Of a stretch of 64,000 bases of DNA, positions 35,819 to 45,406 are shown in pieces. This DNA comes from Parvimonas sp000223315 (GTDB taxonomy: Bacteria > Bacillota > Clostridia > Tissierellales > Peptoniphilaceae). The translations under genes were made by a program, and so were the position numbers. Numbering within the stretch: the stretch's first letter is position 1; every line of letters begins with the position of its first letter. Location: assembly GCA_050262155.1 (NCBI GenBank), contig CP189843.1, forward strand, positions 868,001-932,000, written 5' to 3'. The notes under the pieces are model-generated. The model did no database searches and was not told where the DNA came from. It saw only the letters and a list, made by a program, of their open reading frames with translations.

Positions 35819-36999
35819 AAAGCACCCTTTTGGAAAATGAACTTGGATTCAAAAGAACTAACCTTTCCAACCGCAAGTAAAACACTAAAATAAATATATG
35901 CAGTTTGATGCCAAAGTATTGTAACATCCAACATACCATGTAAAATAACAACAACTGTTAAAGCAAGTACAAGTCTAAATAAATTTCTTTTTCTTATACT
36001 ATATACTAACTTAAATATTCCAATAAAAAGTGGAGTAATTACTAAAATACCGACAATTCCGAAATTTATAAGTATATCTAATACAATATTATGAGCATGA
36101 TTAGCAGGATGAGTTACCCAACTTGTATTTTGATATGCCATAGGACCACTTCCAAACAAATAAGTTTGTTTAAATAATTTTATTGCATTTTCCCAAATCT
36201 CTTTTCTTGTTCCTAAAGAATTACCAATAAATTCATATCTAGGAAAAATCCTGTTTGAAAAAATCATTAGGATAACTATAACTACTGTAAATACTCCAAG
36301 AAATGCAAATACTTTTTTATTATTTTTTGTTAAAGAAAGTACCAATGTTGCAATCAAAATTGTCGGTAAAGCAGTTCTATTTTCAGTTAAAAAGAGAACA
36401 ATGAATGCAAGTGTACTTACACACAAAAAATACAATCTATTATTTTTATCCTTATTAGATAAAAAGTAATACATCGCTATTATAATTATAAATTCACATA
36501 TTGTCGCATAATAATTTGTATTAAAAAACGATGATATAGGTCTATGCAAAGACATATATTCTATAAATTCATACATCTTTAAATCCATACTTAATTTCTT
36601 GTATAAAACTGATAAAATAGTTAAAATAAAACAAAATATCGAAACAAGCATATATAAATTTATAATTTTTGAAAATAATTTTCTATTTATAATTGTTCTA
36701 TAATACATAAAAAACATAGAGAATTCAAATATAATAATTGAAACTCCTATACCATATAAATTTTGTTTTAAAACAGATACAATAAATATAAGACCTGTAA
36801 ATGCTAAAATATTCTTAACATAAGGAGTTCCTTTTAATACAGGAATAATTTTTCCGGTTACTAATAAATAGAAAAATAGAGCATTAAACGAAAAAACTAA
36901 AAAATAAAAAGGTAAAAATACCGTAAATGAAACTATTAAAATTAAAAGTTCATCTATATTAAGCTCATACTTTTCTAATATTTCATTAATATAATTCAT
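35815..36999 (-). CDS. O-antigen ligase/polymerase-like membrane protein
   Basis: About 394 residues with 10-12 hydrophobic segments. The large periplasmic-type loop around residues 285-320 has FGSGPMAYQNTSWVTH and HAHNIVLDILINFGIVG; the H-x-x-x-N/HAHN pattern is typical of the WaaL/Wzy_C family that joins or polymerises surface glycans. Earlier segments include FNTNYYATICEF and TENRTALPTILIATL. Start set at the ATG at 36999 (GAGAGG upstream). Translationally coupled to the ABC-F gene. Glycan substrate unknown. Confidence 0.8.
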   Translation of the reverse strand: MNYINEILEKYELNIDELLILIVSFTVFLPFYFLVFSFNALFFYLLVTGKIIPVLKGTPYVKNILAFTGLIFIVSVLKQNLYGIGVSIIIFEFSMFFMYYRTIINRKLFSKIINLYMLVSIFCFILTILSVLYKKLSMDLKMYEFIEYMSLHRPISSFFNTNYYATICEFIIIIAMYYFLSNKDKNNRLYFLCVSTLAFIVLFLTENRTALPTILIATLVLSLTKNNKKVFAFLGVFTVVIVILMIFSNRIFPRYEFIGNSLGTRKEIWENAIKLFKQTYLFGSGPMAYQNTSWVTHPANHAHNIVLDILINFGIVGILVITPLFIGIFKLVYSIRKRNLFRLVLALTVVVILHGMLDVTILWHQTAYIYFSVLLAVGKVSSFESKFIFQKGAL

Positions 37000-37216
37000 A
37001 TATTTTAAGCCTCTCATAAGCTATCTAACAATATTTTTAAGTTGTAATTATTAACAACTTTTATTAATAATAAAATTTTAATCTAATATAAGTTTTATAT
37101 ATAAATTTTCTCAAAAAACAAATACAATTATTGTACTTTTCATTAAATTGATAATCTTTAAAACACTAAAATTTTTAATAAAACTTATTCCAATTATAGC
37201 ATAAAAACAAAAAAAA

Positions 37217-37240
37217 TAAAACTCTTTAAAAAGAGTTTTA
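37217..37240 (-). terminator. Terminator of rex
   Basis: Stem TAAAACTCTT/AAGAGTTTTA with loop TAAA, and an A-run (37208-37216) that supplies the U-tract on the minus strand. Confidence 0.88.
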
Positions 37241-37301
37241 TCCTATAATTATAAAGCATCAAGTTTTATAGAAATAACTTAATAAAAATATTCAACATAA
37301 C

Positions 37302-37949
37302 TTATCTTACACCAGGATAATCTTTTAGACTATTCATATAATATGTAAGAGTCAATAGGCTTCCATCTAAATGTACATTTTCCAAAACAACATTTTTTGG
37401 TAATTTTAAGTCAATAGGTGCAAAGTTCCAAATTCCCTTTATACCACAAGCAACTAATTTATCTGTAATTTCTTGTGCAGGTCTAGCAGGAATTGCCAAA
37501 ATAGCAATATCAACTTTTTCTTTAGTAACAACTTCTTCCAACTCTGAAATATCTTTTACAACAACGTCATTTTGTTTGCTTCCGATGATTTCTGGAGAAT
37601 TATCAAAAATTCCTACAACCTTAAAGCCTTTTTTTCTAAATCCACTATAATTTAACAATGCACTTCCGATATTTCCAAATCCAATAATAACTACATTATA
37701 AGGTTTATCAACACCCATAATTTTTTCTAATTCAATTTTTAACTCTTCAACATTGTATCCATAACCTTGTTGTCCAAATGCTCCAAAATGATTCAAATCT
37801 TGTCTAATTTGTGAAGCAGTCAAACCTGTAATTTTACTTAATTCTTGGGAAGATACTCTAATTATTCCCTTATCTCCAATAAGTTCAAGGTATCTATAAT
37901 ATTTAGGTAAACGTTTTATAACTGCAACAGAAATTTTCTCATCTAACAT
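37302..37949 (-). CDS. rex: Redox-sensing transcriptional repressor Rex
   Basis: Represses fermentative and anaerobic genes when NADH is low. 215 residues. Winged helix (about 1-75): RLPKYYRYLELI, LSKITGLTASQIRQDLNHFG with FGAFGQQGYGYNV. Rossmann NADH domain: VVIIGFGNIGSALLNY (about 85-100), GIFDNSPEIIG, AILAIPARPAQE. C-terminal swap helix present. Start follows GTAGGAGG. Confidence 0.97.
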   Translation of the reverse strand: MLDEKISVAVIKRLPKYYRYLELIGDKGIIRVSSQELSKITGLTASQIRQDLNHFGAFGQQGYGYNVEELKIELEKIMGVDKPYNVVIIGFGNIGSALLNYSGFRKKGFKVVGIFDNSPEIIGSKQNDVVVKDISELEEVVTKEKVDIAILAIPARPAQEITDKLVACGIKGIWNFAPIDLKLPKNVVLENVHLDGSLLTLTYYMNSLKDYPGVR

Positions 37950-38160
37950 AATAGCCTCCTACCATCTTTTTCTTTTTTAATTAATTTTTTTAATATGTAA
38001 ATTTAAAAACGTACTCCCGTTTTAAGTATTATAACACCTATTCAAATTTATTGCAATATTTTTTACAATGTTTTTTACAATACATAACTAATTTCTTCAA
38101 TCTTTGTCAGTTTATTCCTACTATAATAAAAATTTTTTAATACTTTTTAAACAAAATATC

Positions 38161-38189
38161 TTGAAAAATGTAAATAAAAGTTTTAAAAT
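38161..38189 (+). promoter_or_regulatory. Promoter of the Crp/Fnr regulator
   Basis: TTGAAA (38161-38166), 17-base spacer, TAAAAT (38184-38189). Confidence 0.75.
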
Positions 38190-38216
38190 ATAGTTAATAT
38201 ATTTTAGGAGGTAAAC

Positions 38217-38858
38217 TTGAATAACTTTGAAATAATAAAAGAATGTCCAATTTTTGAAAATTTTACAATAGATGAAATAATGGAAATATTTTCAGTAGTT
38301 TCCTTTTACGAAAAACAATACAAAAAAAATGATATAATTCTAGCTGAAAATACGAAAATAGAATATTTTGGAATAATTACAAATGGAAAAATAGCTGTGT
38401 CAAATTTTGACTACTTTGGAAATAGAAACATACTTAATGTTTTTGAAAAAGGAGATTCATTTGCTGAAGCCTTAGTTTCATTAGAAATGCAAATCCCTCA
38501 TGAAGTGATTTCTCTTACAAATTCATCTGTAATCTGGACTAAATATAAAAGTCTTTGTAAATCTCAAAATTACCAAAAAATTCTAAATAATTTTTTGACT
38601 ATAATTTCTACAAAAAATTTAATTTTAAATAAAAAATTGCATATTTTATCAAAAAGAACTACAAGAGAAAAAATTTTAGAATATCTTTCTAATCAAAAAA
38701 AGCTTCTATCATTAGATAGTAACTTTGAAATAAATCTAAATAGAAATGAAATGGCAGATTACCTAGCACTAGATAGGAGTAATCTTTCAAGAGAGCTTGG
38801 AAAATTAAAAAAAGAAGGAATAATAGACTTTGAAAAAAACAAATTTAAACTACTATAA
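38217..38858 (+). CDS. Crp/Fnr family transcriptional regulator
   Basis: 213 residues. N-terminal cyclic-nucleotide-binding-like beta barrel (about 10-115) without the Arg/Ser set that binds cAMP. C-terminal winged helix (about 150-213) with LNRNEMADYLALDRSNLSRELGKLKKEG as the recognition region (key piece LALDRSNLSREL). No N-terminal Cys cluster, so it is not an Fe-S Fnr. TTG start at 38217 with AGGAGGTAAAC. Divergent from rex. Effector unknown. Confidence 0.9.
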   Translation: MNNFEIIKECPIFENFTIDEIMEIFSVVSFYEKQYKKNDIILAENTKIEYFGIITNGKIAVSNFDYFGNRNILNVFEKGDSFAEALVSLEMQIPHEVISLTNSSVIWTKYKSLCKSQNYQKILNNFLTIISTKNLILNKKLHILSKRTTREKILEYLSNQKKLLSLDSNFEINLNRNEMADYLALDRSNLSRELGKLKKEGIIDFEKNKFKLL

Positions 38859-38880
38859 AAACATTGTATATTAATAAATT

Positions 38881-38928
38881 AAAACTGACTTTAATAAATT
38901 TAAAATAATTTTTTGAAGGTCAGTTTTT
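38881..38928 (+). terminator. Terminator after the Crp/Fnr regulator
   Basis: AAAACTGAC plus TTT pairs with AAG plus GTCAGTTTT across a long AT loop, ending in T5. Confidence 0.75.
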
Positions 38929-39098
38929 AAATATAAAAATAATAGAAAAATTATTCTGTGAAAACATATAGGAAATAATGACTGTTATAAGTAAAAATGA
39001 ATACTATAAAACTATATGTAAATGTGTTATAATGATAAAAACATTCTTTTAATTGTGTTTATTTAATTGATTGAGAATTGCTTATATGGTGGTGTATG

Positions 39099-39518
39099 AT
39101 GAATAAAAAAGAAAAAATAATTCAACTATGGTTTGATATGTGGATAAAACAAAAAGATTTAGGAATAGATGAAATTTTTACAGAAGATGTTATTTACACA
39201 GAAAGTTGGAGCCCCAAATATGAAAATCGTGAAACAGTAAAATTATGGTTTAATGAATGGAATAATCGTGGAATGGTAATAGATTGGACAATTAAACAAT
39301 TTTTTCATAAAGGTAATCAAACTATTGTAGAATGGTATTTTAAGAATAAAATGAATAATGGAAGTATCGAAGATTTTGACGGAATTTCTCTTATTGTATG
39401 GACTGATGATAATAAAATAAAAGAATTAAAAGAATTCGGCTGTAATCGAAACAACTATAATCCTTATCAAAATGGAAAAATACCAAAATTTAGGGATGAA
39501 AAAACAAATTGGTTTTAA
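39099..39518 (+). CDS. NTF2/SnoaL-like fold protein
   Basis: 139 residues, Trp-rich: LWFDMWIKQKDLGIDEIFTEDV, WSPKYENRETVKLWFNEWNN, VEWYFKNKMN, DGISLIVWTDDNKIKELKEF. This arrangement (helix, DVIYTES strand, curved sheet) is that of nuclear-transport-factor-2-like small proteins, which bind varied ligands; no catalytic function can be named. The ATG at 39099 is preferred over upstream starts because GGTGGTG lies just before. Own promoter with TATAAT near 39030. Confidence 0.75.
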   Translation: MNKKEKIIQLWFDMWIKQKDLGIDEIFTEDVIYTESWSPKYENRETVKLWFNEWNNRGMVIDWTIKQFFHKGNQTIVEWYFKNKMNNGSIEDFDGISLIVWTDDNKIKELKEFGCNRNNYNPYQNGKIPKFRDEKTNWF

Positions 39519-39551
39519 TCATTTCCGACTCAAATAATTAAGAATAATTTA

Positions 39552-39590
39552 AAAGGAATGTCTCTTATTAATTATGGATTACATTCCTTT
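39552..39590. terminator. Shared terminator between convergent genes
   Basis: AAAGGAATGT (39552-39561) pairs with ACATTCCTTT (39581-39590), between the NTF2-like gene and the minus-strand flavodoxin gene; T-rich tail on the right (AATAATTTTT). Confidence 0.7.
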
Positions 39591-39666
39591 AATAATTTTT
39601 GTATTTTTAAATCCAGTTCAATTAAATGACTGTATTTTTTTATTTTAAGTATCAAAAGCATACATA

Positions 39667-40128
39667 CTATAATTCTTTAACTTTTTCAATCCATTTATTA
39701 AAGTTTGTTTTAAATATTATTGCCTTACTATATGGAAGACATAGTTCTGCCTTCCCAATATATTCTTTAAGTGTGTTAAGAGTTGTCTTAACATTAGTAG
39801 ATCCAGATGTTGAAAAAGGAACCACCTTTTTACCATTTAAATTATAATTCTTTAAATAATCTAATACAATCATTGGTGGTTTACTAAACCAAATTGGATA
39901 TCCCACTAAAACAACATCAATATCAGAAATATCTACAACTGGTGCTACATATTTAGCTGTTATATCCTTCTTTTTTTCATCTCTCGCTCTTCCAATAGCT
40001 TTAAAATATGAACCATAAGAAACTTCAGGTTCAATACTTATAATATCACAACCAAGATTTTTTTGGATTTTCATTGCAACATTTTTAGTCTTACCACTAT
40101 TTGAATAGTAGAAAATAATAGCTTTCAT
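39667..40128 (-). CDS. Flavodoxin-fold protein
   Basis: FMN-binding electron carrier or NAD(P)H quinone reductase-like protein, 153 residues. FMN phosphate loop YYSNSGKTKNVA (about residues 7-18), VVLVGYPIWFSKPPMIVLDYL with the Trp stacking on FMN, and PFSTSGSTNVKTTL. Start at the ATG at 40128, with GGGTG upstream. Single gene. It resembles the group annotated flavodoxin/NAD(P)H oxidoreductase of Firmicutes; exact partner unknown. Confidence 0.88.
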   Translation of the reverse strand: MKAIIFYYSNSGKTKNVAMKIQKNLGCDIISIEPEVSYGSYFKAIGRARDEKKKDITAKYVAPVVDISDIDVVLVGYPIWFSKPPMIVLDYLKNYNLNGKKVVPFSTSGSTNVKTTLNTLKEYIGKAELCLPYSKAIIFKTNFNKWIEKVKEL

Positions 40129-40263
40129 ATTTTTCACCCTACTTTCTGTTAAAATCATTTGTTTATAGAAAAATTTTTCATTTTTTTCTTATATATAAAT
40201 GTAATGAATTTATACCCAAAATAATAATGATATTATTCAATTAGTAATTTAAAAATTAGTTTA

Positions 40264-41472
40264 TTATTTAATAGTTCCTTCTATAACTCTTCTATAATTT
40301 TCCGGATCAGTATCTCCTTCTGTATTAATCAAAAGAATAACAGAATTTTCATCTATTTTCATTTTTTTCTTCATCTCTTCCATAGAAGGTTCTGCCAAAA
40401 CTCCAAGTAATGCACCCATTGTTGAAGCACCTGATTCTCCAGAAATAATTTTTAAATCTTCTCCTTTATTAAAGGCGTAGGCTCTCATTCCATCAACTGC
40501 CATTTCATCAGAACCGGAAATGTAAAAATCAGTATAATTCCATATAATTGGCCAAATAAGACTACAAGTTGTTCCACAATTCAATCCTGCCATAATAGTC
40601 GTTGGTGCGCCTCCAACAGAATAAGATTTCCCATCGCTTATCTCAGCAGAACGATAAATACAATCGGCAACATTTGACTCCACAATAATAAATATAGGTT
40701 TGTTATTTTTATAATGTTCTACAAAATATGCAATCATTCCTCCAGCCATTGAGCCAACTCCTGCCTGTAAAAAAATATGTGTAGGAATGACATTTAAGTT
40801 TTCTAACTCTTCAGTAATTTCATAAGCCATTGTGAGATACCCTTGAATAATCCATGTCGGAATTTTCTCATATCCATCCCAAGAAGTATCTTGAATTAAT
40901 ATCCAACCATACTTTTTACTCATTTCTAAAGCATATTTTACTGTATCATCATAACTTAAATCTATAATCTCTACCTCAGCAGGTCCAACTTTACGAATTG
41001 CTTCTGCACGAACTTCCGCTGTTCCATAAGGCATATATACATGAGCTTTACATCCAAATAATCCTGATGCCCAAGACACACCTCTTCCATGATTTCCGTC
41101 AGTACATGTTACAAATTCAATCTGTTCAAGCCTTTTTTTATACTTTTCAGATAATAAATCATTTAAAGTTGTAGTATCCGGATTAAGATTTAATTCATCA
41201 CATAAAATTCTAAACATCGCATAACTTCCACCAAGTCCTTTAAATGCATTTAGTGAAAAACGCTTTGACTCATCTTTTACATAGATTGCACCAACATTCC
41301 ACTTTGAAGCTAAATTATGAAGACAAACGAGTGGAGTTTTTTTATATTCCTCAATTTGTTTATGAAATTTCAATACAGCATTCGCCTGTTCATCACCATA
41401 TAATTTTATATTCAATTCTTTTTTTGTATTTGAACTCTCAAGAACTTTTATCTTTTCAAATTTACTATCCAT
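40264..41472 (-). CDS. dpaL: Diaminopropionate ammonia-lyase
   Basis: PLP enzyme that turns 2,3-diaminopropionate (and to some extent Ser) into pyruvate and ammonia. 402 residues. RFSLNAFKGLGGSYA holds the PLP-binding Lys (about 68-82), CTDGNHGRGVSWAS binds PLP phosphate, GGAPTTIMAGLNCG and ISGESGASTMGALLG complete the fold. Usual YgeX/DpaL length. Start at the ATG after AAAGGAGATTTTAAA. Provides energy and nitrogen from amino acids, fitting with gdhA. Confidence 0.93.
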   Translation of the reverse strand: MDSKFEKIKVLESSNTKKELNIKLYGDEQANAVLKFHKQIEEYKKTPLVCLHNLASKWNVGAIYVKDESKRFSLNAFKGLGGSYAMFRILCDELNLNPDTTTLNDLLSEKYKKRLEQIEFVTCTDGNHGRGVSWASGLFGCKAHVYMPYGTAEVRAEAIRKVGPAEVEIIDLSYDDTVKYALEMSKKYGWILIQDTSWDGYEKIPTWIIQGYLTMAYEITEELENLNVIPTHIFLQAGVGSMAGGMIAYFVEHYKNNKPIFIIVESNVADCIYRSAEISDGKSYSVGGAPTTIMAGLNCGTTCSLIWPIIWNYTDFYISGSDEMAVDGMRAYAFNKGEDLKIISGESGASTMGALLGVLAEPSMEEMKKKMKIDENSVILLINTEGDTDPENYRRVIEGTIK

Positions 41473-41518
41473 TTTAAAATCTCCTTTCAAATTGACTGCA
41501 AAACTATAAAACTAAAAT

Positions 41519-43003
41519 TTAATATTCATCATCTATTTCATCTAATTCATCCTCAGTACATTTTCTTAAAATATGTTTTACTTTATTAAGTGGATAAGGA
41601 ACATATTTTTCCTTATAATATTCTACACTTTTAACTTCCACTATTTCCACTTTGTTTTTATCTCCTGCAGGAACTAAAACATAATCTCCCTCACTGATGG
41701 AATCATCTGTAGTTATATAATAATAGTATTTATATGAATTTCTAAATTCAACTTTGCAATAAATTAATTCTCCATACTCACGTCTTGGCTTATCATAAAA
41801 ATCCTTACTTAAAACTTCAATTTTATAAAAATATATCATAAAACTCTTAATTTCTTCAATTATATCTTTCCATTCATAAGGAAGTCCTTCCTTATCATAA
41901 GAGCCTTTAATAACTTTTCTAGGAGATTTTTTAAAATCTACAATCATCTCATAATCTCTTTTTTCGTTAGAAATTTCAACAAAATTATCATTTTGTTCTC
42001 TAGTCTCAAGCATATTTGGATTATATAAATCCTCTAATAAATCTTTAAAATGTTTATTTACATTTAATTTCATATAATAATTTACATTATCGCTTATCTG
42101 AGTATGTTCAATAGAATTGCTATCCCTATCTAAAATTAGTTCTTCAATATATACTATGTCCTTATTATTTACATTTTTAACTTTTTTATAATTCAACTGA
42201 ATTCTATTAATTTTATCATATTCATAATTATCAAATAAAAGTAAATTATCGTAATTCAATATTTCTCTAATTTTTTCGGAAAGACTTTCTCCATCAACTC
42301 TTATATTATATCTTAAATTACCTTCATATCTATAACTTTCATAATCTGAATCTGTAAGTTCCATTTGCCAATATCCAATTTCTTTTGAATGTTCTAAACT
42401 GTAATAAACGTAATTATCTTCTAAAAATTTAGAAATCAGCTTAAAAATTTTCTTTACTTTTTTATCATCAATTTTAAAATTCTTTATACTTGTACTTTCA
42501 TTTTGCTTTTTCCAATAATAATAATTTGAAACACAGACATCTCCATTAATATTTATAAAAATATTCTGTTCAATCTCTTTAAGCTCTTCATTTGGAAATC
42601 TATAACCTACATTATTTGAAGTTATTTTTATTTCATTTATTTTCTTTCCAATTGAAAAAGGATTCATCTTTAAAACATTAAGAATATGAGTAAACATACA
42701 ATCAATACATAAGCGATATTCCTTTATATCTCTACAATATTTAAAACCTTTAAATTTAATTAGTAAAATTGATGTAAGAGCAGCTAAATCTAAATAATAC
42801 TCTATAACATATTTTAATTTAATATGAGATTTAATTTTTCTAAAGAAATTCTTTGAAAAACGCAAACCAGAATTTTCAAAAATATCTAACTTTCGATATT
42901 CTTCAAACATCCTATTAAAATTTTTCTTAAATTCATAATCACTTACATTAGTAATATAATCTTTCCACTTATTTATAAATTGATAAAGACCTAAATTATC
43001 CAT
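41519..43003 (-). CDS. Unknown 494-residue protein of the accessory block
   Basis: I do not recognise a named family for the whole protein. No signal peptide; one hydrophobic patch near residue 70-85 (LDLAALTSILLIKF). A Cys pair CRDIKEYRLCIDC lies at about 89-101. The middle is rich in Tyr, Asp and Lys. The last ~95 residues (YYYYITTDDSISEGDYVLVP, then VEIVEVKSVEYYKEKYVPYP and LNKVKHILRKC) look like a small beta-barrel domain seen at the C-terminus of assorted Firmicutes proteins. Last gene in the four-gene run ending before dpaL. Start shows no strong AGGAGG but ATGGATAATTTAGG is the first ATG. Confidence 0.75.
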   Translation of the reverse strand: MDNLGLYQFINKWKDYITNVSDYEFKKNFNRMFEEYRKLDIFENSGLRFSKNFFRKIKSHIKLKYVIEYYLDLAALTSILLIKFKGFKYCRDIKEYRLCIDCMFTHILNVLKMNPFSIGKKINEIKITSNNVGYRFPNEELKEIEQNIFININGDVCVSNYYYWKKQNESTSIKNFKIDDKKVKKIFKLISKFLEDNYVYYSLEHSKEIGYWQMELTDSDYESYRYEGNLRYNIRVDGESLSEKIREILNYDNLLLFDNYEYDKINRIQLNYKKVKNVNNKDIVYIEELILDRDSNSIEHTQISDNVNYYMKLNVNKHFKDLLEDLYNPNMLETREQNDNFVEISNEKRDYEMIVDFKKSPRKVIKGSYDKEGLPYEWKDIIEEIKSFMIYFYKIEVLSKDFYDKPRREYGELIYCKVEFRNSYKYYYYITTDDSISEGDYVLVPAGDKNKVEIVEVKSVEYYKEKYVPYPLNKVKHILRKCTEDELDEIDDEY

Positions 43004-43046
43004 AATTACTCCATTAAAATGTTAATTATTCTCTAAATACTTACTA

Positions 43047-43382
43047 TTAATTATTACATAATCTATCAATTACTTTTTCAATAGCTTTAGATGCAGTATG
43101 TTGATTTATTAAACCTTCTTTAGCATACGAAAAAATTGAAATGATATCATTGTTCCACAATATAAAGACAATAGCTGAGTTTTTGTTAGCAACACCCGCA
43201 GGAACTTTAATCACATAATAATATTTTTTATAATTCTCCTCTAAAATTTTTCCTAATCCTATTAATTTATCTCTCAAATTAAGAAATGAAAGATTATTTA
43301 CAATTAAACTTATTTCAATAATCTTATTTTCTCTAATTTTTATGTAATCATTAATCTTTGTAATTATCTCTGATTTTTCCAT
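43047..43382 (-). CDS. Unknown 111-residue protein of the accessory block
   Basis: No recognised family. N-terminal helix (MEKSEIITKINDYIKIRENK), then a beta-rich section (YYYVIKVPAGVANKNSAIVF, ILWNNDIISIFSYAKEG) and a C-terminal helix. Eight bases separate its start from the stop of the 632-residue gene, so the two are translated from one message. An immunity or regulatory role is possible by position only. Cytosolic. Confidence 0.7.
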   Translation of the reverse strand: MEKSEIITKINDYIKIRENKIIEISLIVNNLSFLNLRDKLIGLGKILEENYKKYYYVIKVPAGVANKNSAIVFILWNNDIISIFSYAKEGLINQHTASKAIEKVIDRLCNN

Positions 43383-43390
43383 AAAAACTC

Positions 43391-45289
43391 CTATTCAATA
43401 TTTATATTATCTATTCTTTCAAAATTATCTGCAATACTCTCTAAGACTTCCCTCAAACAAATAGCTATTTGTTCTTCATTTAAAGATACACATTTTCTAT
43501 TCTTAGTTTCATTTTTTATAATTTCTGTCAATATTTTCTTTGCAAACTTATTCCTATCATCACTTTCAAACATATCTTTTAGAAGTTTATCATTTAATTT
43601 TTCACAAAGCTTATCAACCGACTTTTCAGCTTCTTTTTGATTCAACAAATAATCTTGTGCTAAATTTTCAAACTCAGTTTGCAATATATTTACCATTTCA
43701 TTTGCATCATCTTCAATAAAATTACTAAGAACAGCATTTGAAACCTTGCTTACAGCACCTCCTGCAGTAACAGAGCCTACTAATCCGCCAATTACAGTTC
43801 CAACTCCTGGTAGAACAGTAGAACCTACTGCTGAACCAACGAGCCATCCTCCTATGCTTCCTGTAACTGTAGTAGATGTATTAGTTAAATTTTTAAATAA
43901 TTGTTTTCTTGATATTCTACCTCTAAATACATTTGCAATATCAAATGATGAAAGTAGAACAACTGTCACTCCTGCAGTTATAGCATTGCCACGTAACAGT
44001 TTTGATGCGCTTTTCATTGCAGCTGCTCCATATATATTACTACCATTTCTGAATGCATTTATTAGAGCTACTGATGCTTTAGGTCCCATAATAGAAATAA
44101 TCATTTCTGAACTCCCTACCAATGCACTATTTAATCCAGCTTTAGCTAGTTGACTTGCAATTATAGTTGTAACAAATACTGTTCCTCCAACCTTTAATCC
44201 TGAATATGTTGCTAATTTTAAAGATTTATCAAAGTCTTCTCCATTCCATAAATTAGTAGCTAAAGTAATTAATGCTGTTACTCCGATTGATGAAGATGCA
44301 ATTACTACACCATTTACTGCATCATATGTTAAAGATTCAACAGTTCCTGCTTTTGCAATATTTTTTGCTTGTTCATAAGTAAAATGACCTTTCCTAATAA
44401 TATTTTTTGCTTCACTTTGATTATTAATATTTGGAACTTTTCCTTCACGTATTTTTTCTGCCATAGCTTGTACTGCCACATCAAATTTATCTGATGGAAC
44501 CTCTATCTGCATTGGTTTTCCATCAACAATATATCTATACATACCATCTTTACCAAAACATTCATTAATGCAAGCTTTGCCAGTCTTACAATACTTTGAC
44601 TGAATCATTACTCCATCAATAATACGATCGGCTCCATTTTTGATATTATCATCGCCAACAATTTTTGTATCTTTTCCTAACAATTTATCATATAAAGAAT
44701 TTGCTCTTTCAGCTGCAAATCCATGTCCCTGCTTTGCATGAAATTTTTCTTCATCATATAATTTATTTACTTGACCATAAATTCCTGTTGATATACCTCC
44801 TGATGTTGCTCCAAAAATATCTACTTTATCTAATTTAATACTTTTAAAACTTGAATCTTCATATTTATTATTATATCTGATAATTTCATTTAGAAACTCA
44901 CATAAAGGAGTCTTATTTATGAGATTATCATTCAATATTATTTCTGTTCCATCAAATAAATTAATTTTTATCTTATTTAAGTTATCTTTTTCAGAAGTAT
45001 TAATTATTTCTACAGATTTAATATCATCATACCATATCTTATTCTTTTTAAATACTTGACTAAAATAAATTTTTGTATCAGTAAAAATATATCCTCGTTT
45101 ACCATTTCCTATTAGACTAGTATCATAAAAACCAATAATAGTATTTTTATCTAATCCTTTAGCAAATTTATTTATTGCATTTCCAATATTCTTAAAAGGT
45201 AAATCATCCTTTAAATAATATTTATAATTTGTATTCATTTTAAATAAATATTTTCTCATTATTTCATTTTTTCCATCATTTTTATTCAT
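43391..45289 (-). CDS. Membrane protein with PH-like and PD-(D/E)XK-like regions
   Basis: 632 residues from the ATG at 45289 (AGGAGAGGTAAAT upstream). Regions: a PH-like beta region about 60-135 (KRGYIFTDTKIYF, WYDDIKSVEI, LFDGTEIIL); a nuclease-like region about 185-265 with Glu194 (GHGFAAERANSLY), Asp213-Asp214, Asp225 (GADRIIDGVMIQ) and Gln230-Ser-Lys232 (IQSKYCKTG), matching the acid-then-Q/E-x-K pattern; a Gly/Ala-rich membrane part about 322-515 with ~5 segments; a charged tail to 632. Resembles uncharacterised proteins annotated YeeR-like. Function and catalysis are inferred. Confidence 0.75.
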   Translation of the reverse strand: MNKNDGKNEIMRKYLFKMNTNYKYYLKDDLPFKNIGNAINKFAKGLDKNTIIGFYDTSLIGNGKRGYIFTDTKIYFSQVFKKNKIWYDDIKSVEIINTSEKDNLNKIKINLFDGTEIILNDNLINKTPLCEFLNEIIRYNNKYEDSSFKSIKLDKVDIFGATSGGISTGIYGQVNKLYDEEKFHAKQGHGFAAERANSLYDKLLGKDTKIVGDDNIKNGADRIIDGVMIQSKYCKTGKACINECFGKDGMYRYIVDGKPMQIEVPSDKFDVAVQAMAEKIREGKVPNINNQSEAKNIIRKGHFTYEQAKNIAKAGTVESLTYDAVNGVVIASSSIGVTALITLATNLWNGEDFDKSLKLATYSGLKVGGTVFVTTIIASQLAKAGLNSALVGSSEMIISIMGPKASVALINAFRNGSNIYGAAAMKSASKLLRGNAITAGVTVVLLSSFDIANVFRGRISRKQLFKNLTNTSTTVTGSIGGWLVGSAVGSTVLPGVGTVIGGLVGSVTAGGAVSKVSNAVLSNFIEDDANEMVNILQTEFENLAQDYLLNQKEAEKSVDKLCEKLNDKLLKDMFESDDRNKFAKKILTEIIKNETKNRKCVSLNEEQIAICLREVLESIADNFERIDNINIE

Positions 45290-45406
45290 ATTTACCTCTC
45301 CTAGTAAAAATATATACATTTTTACAAACCTTAACCTTATATAATACAAATTTTAATTTTTTCTAAATTTATTTTTAGCTTGATAAATTTTCCTTTTACA
45401 TATTGA

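Noticed and set aside
37950..38216. Rex operator between rex and the Crp/Fnr gene
   Set aside because: No TTGTGAA-N6-TTCACAA-like palindrome was found in this gap.
43746..44153. 135-residue plus-strand frame rich in Thr and Pro
   Set aside because: Antisense to the glycine-rich membrane part of the 632-residue protein; composition is the mirror of that gene.
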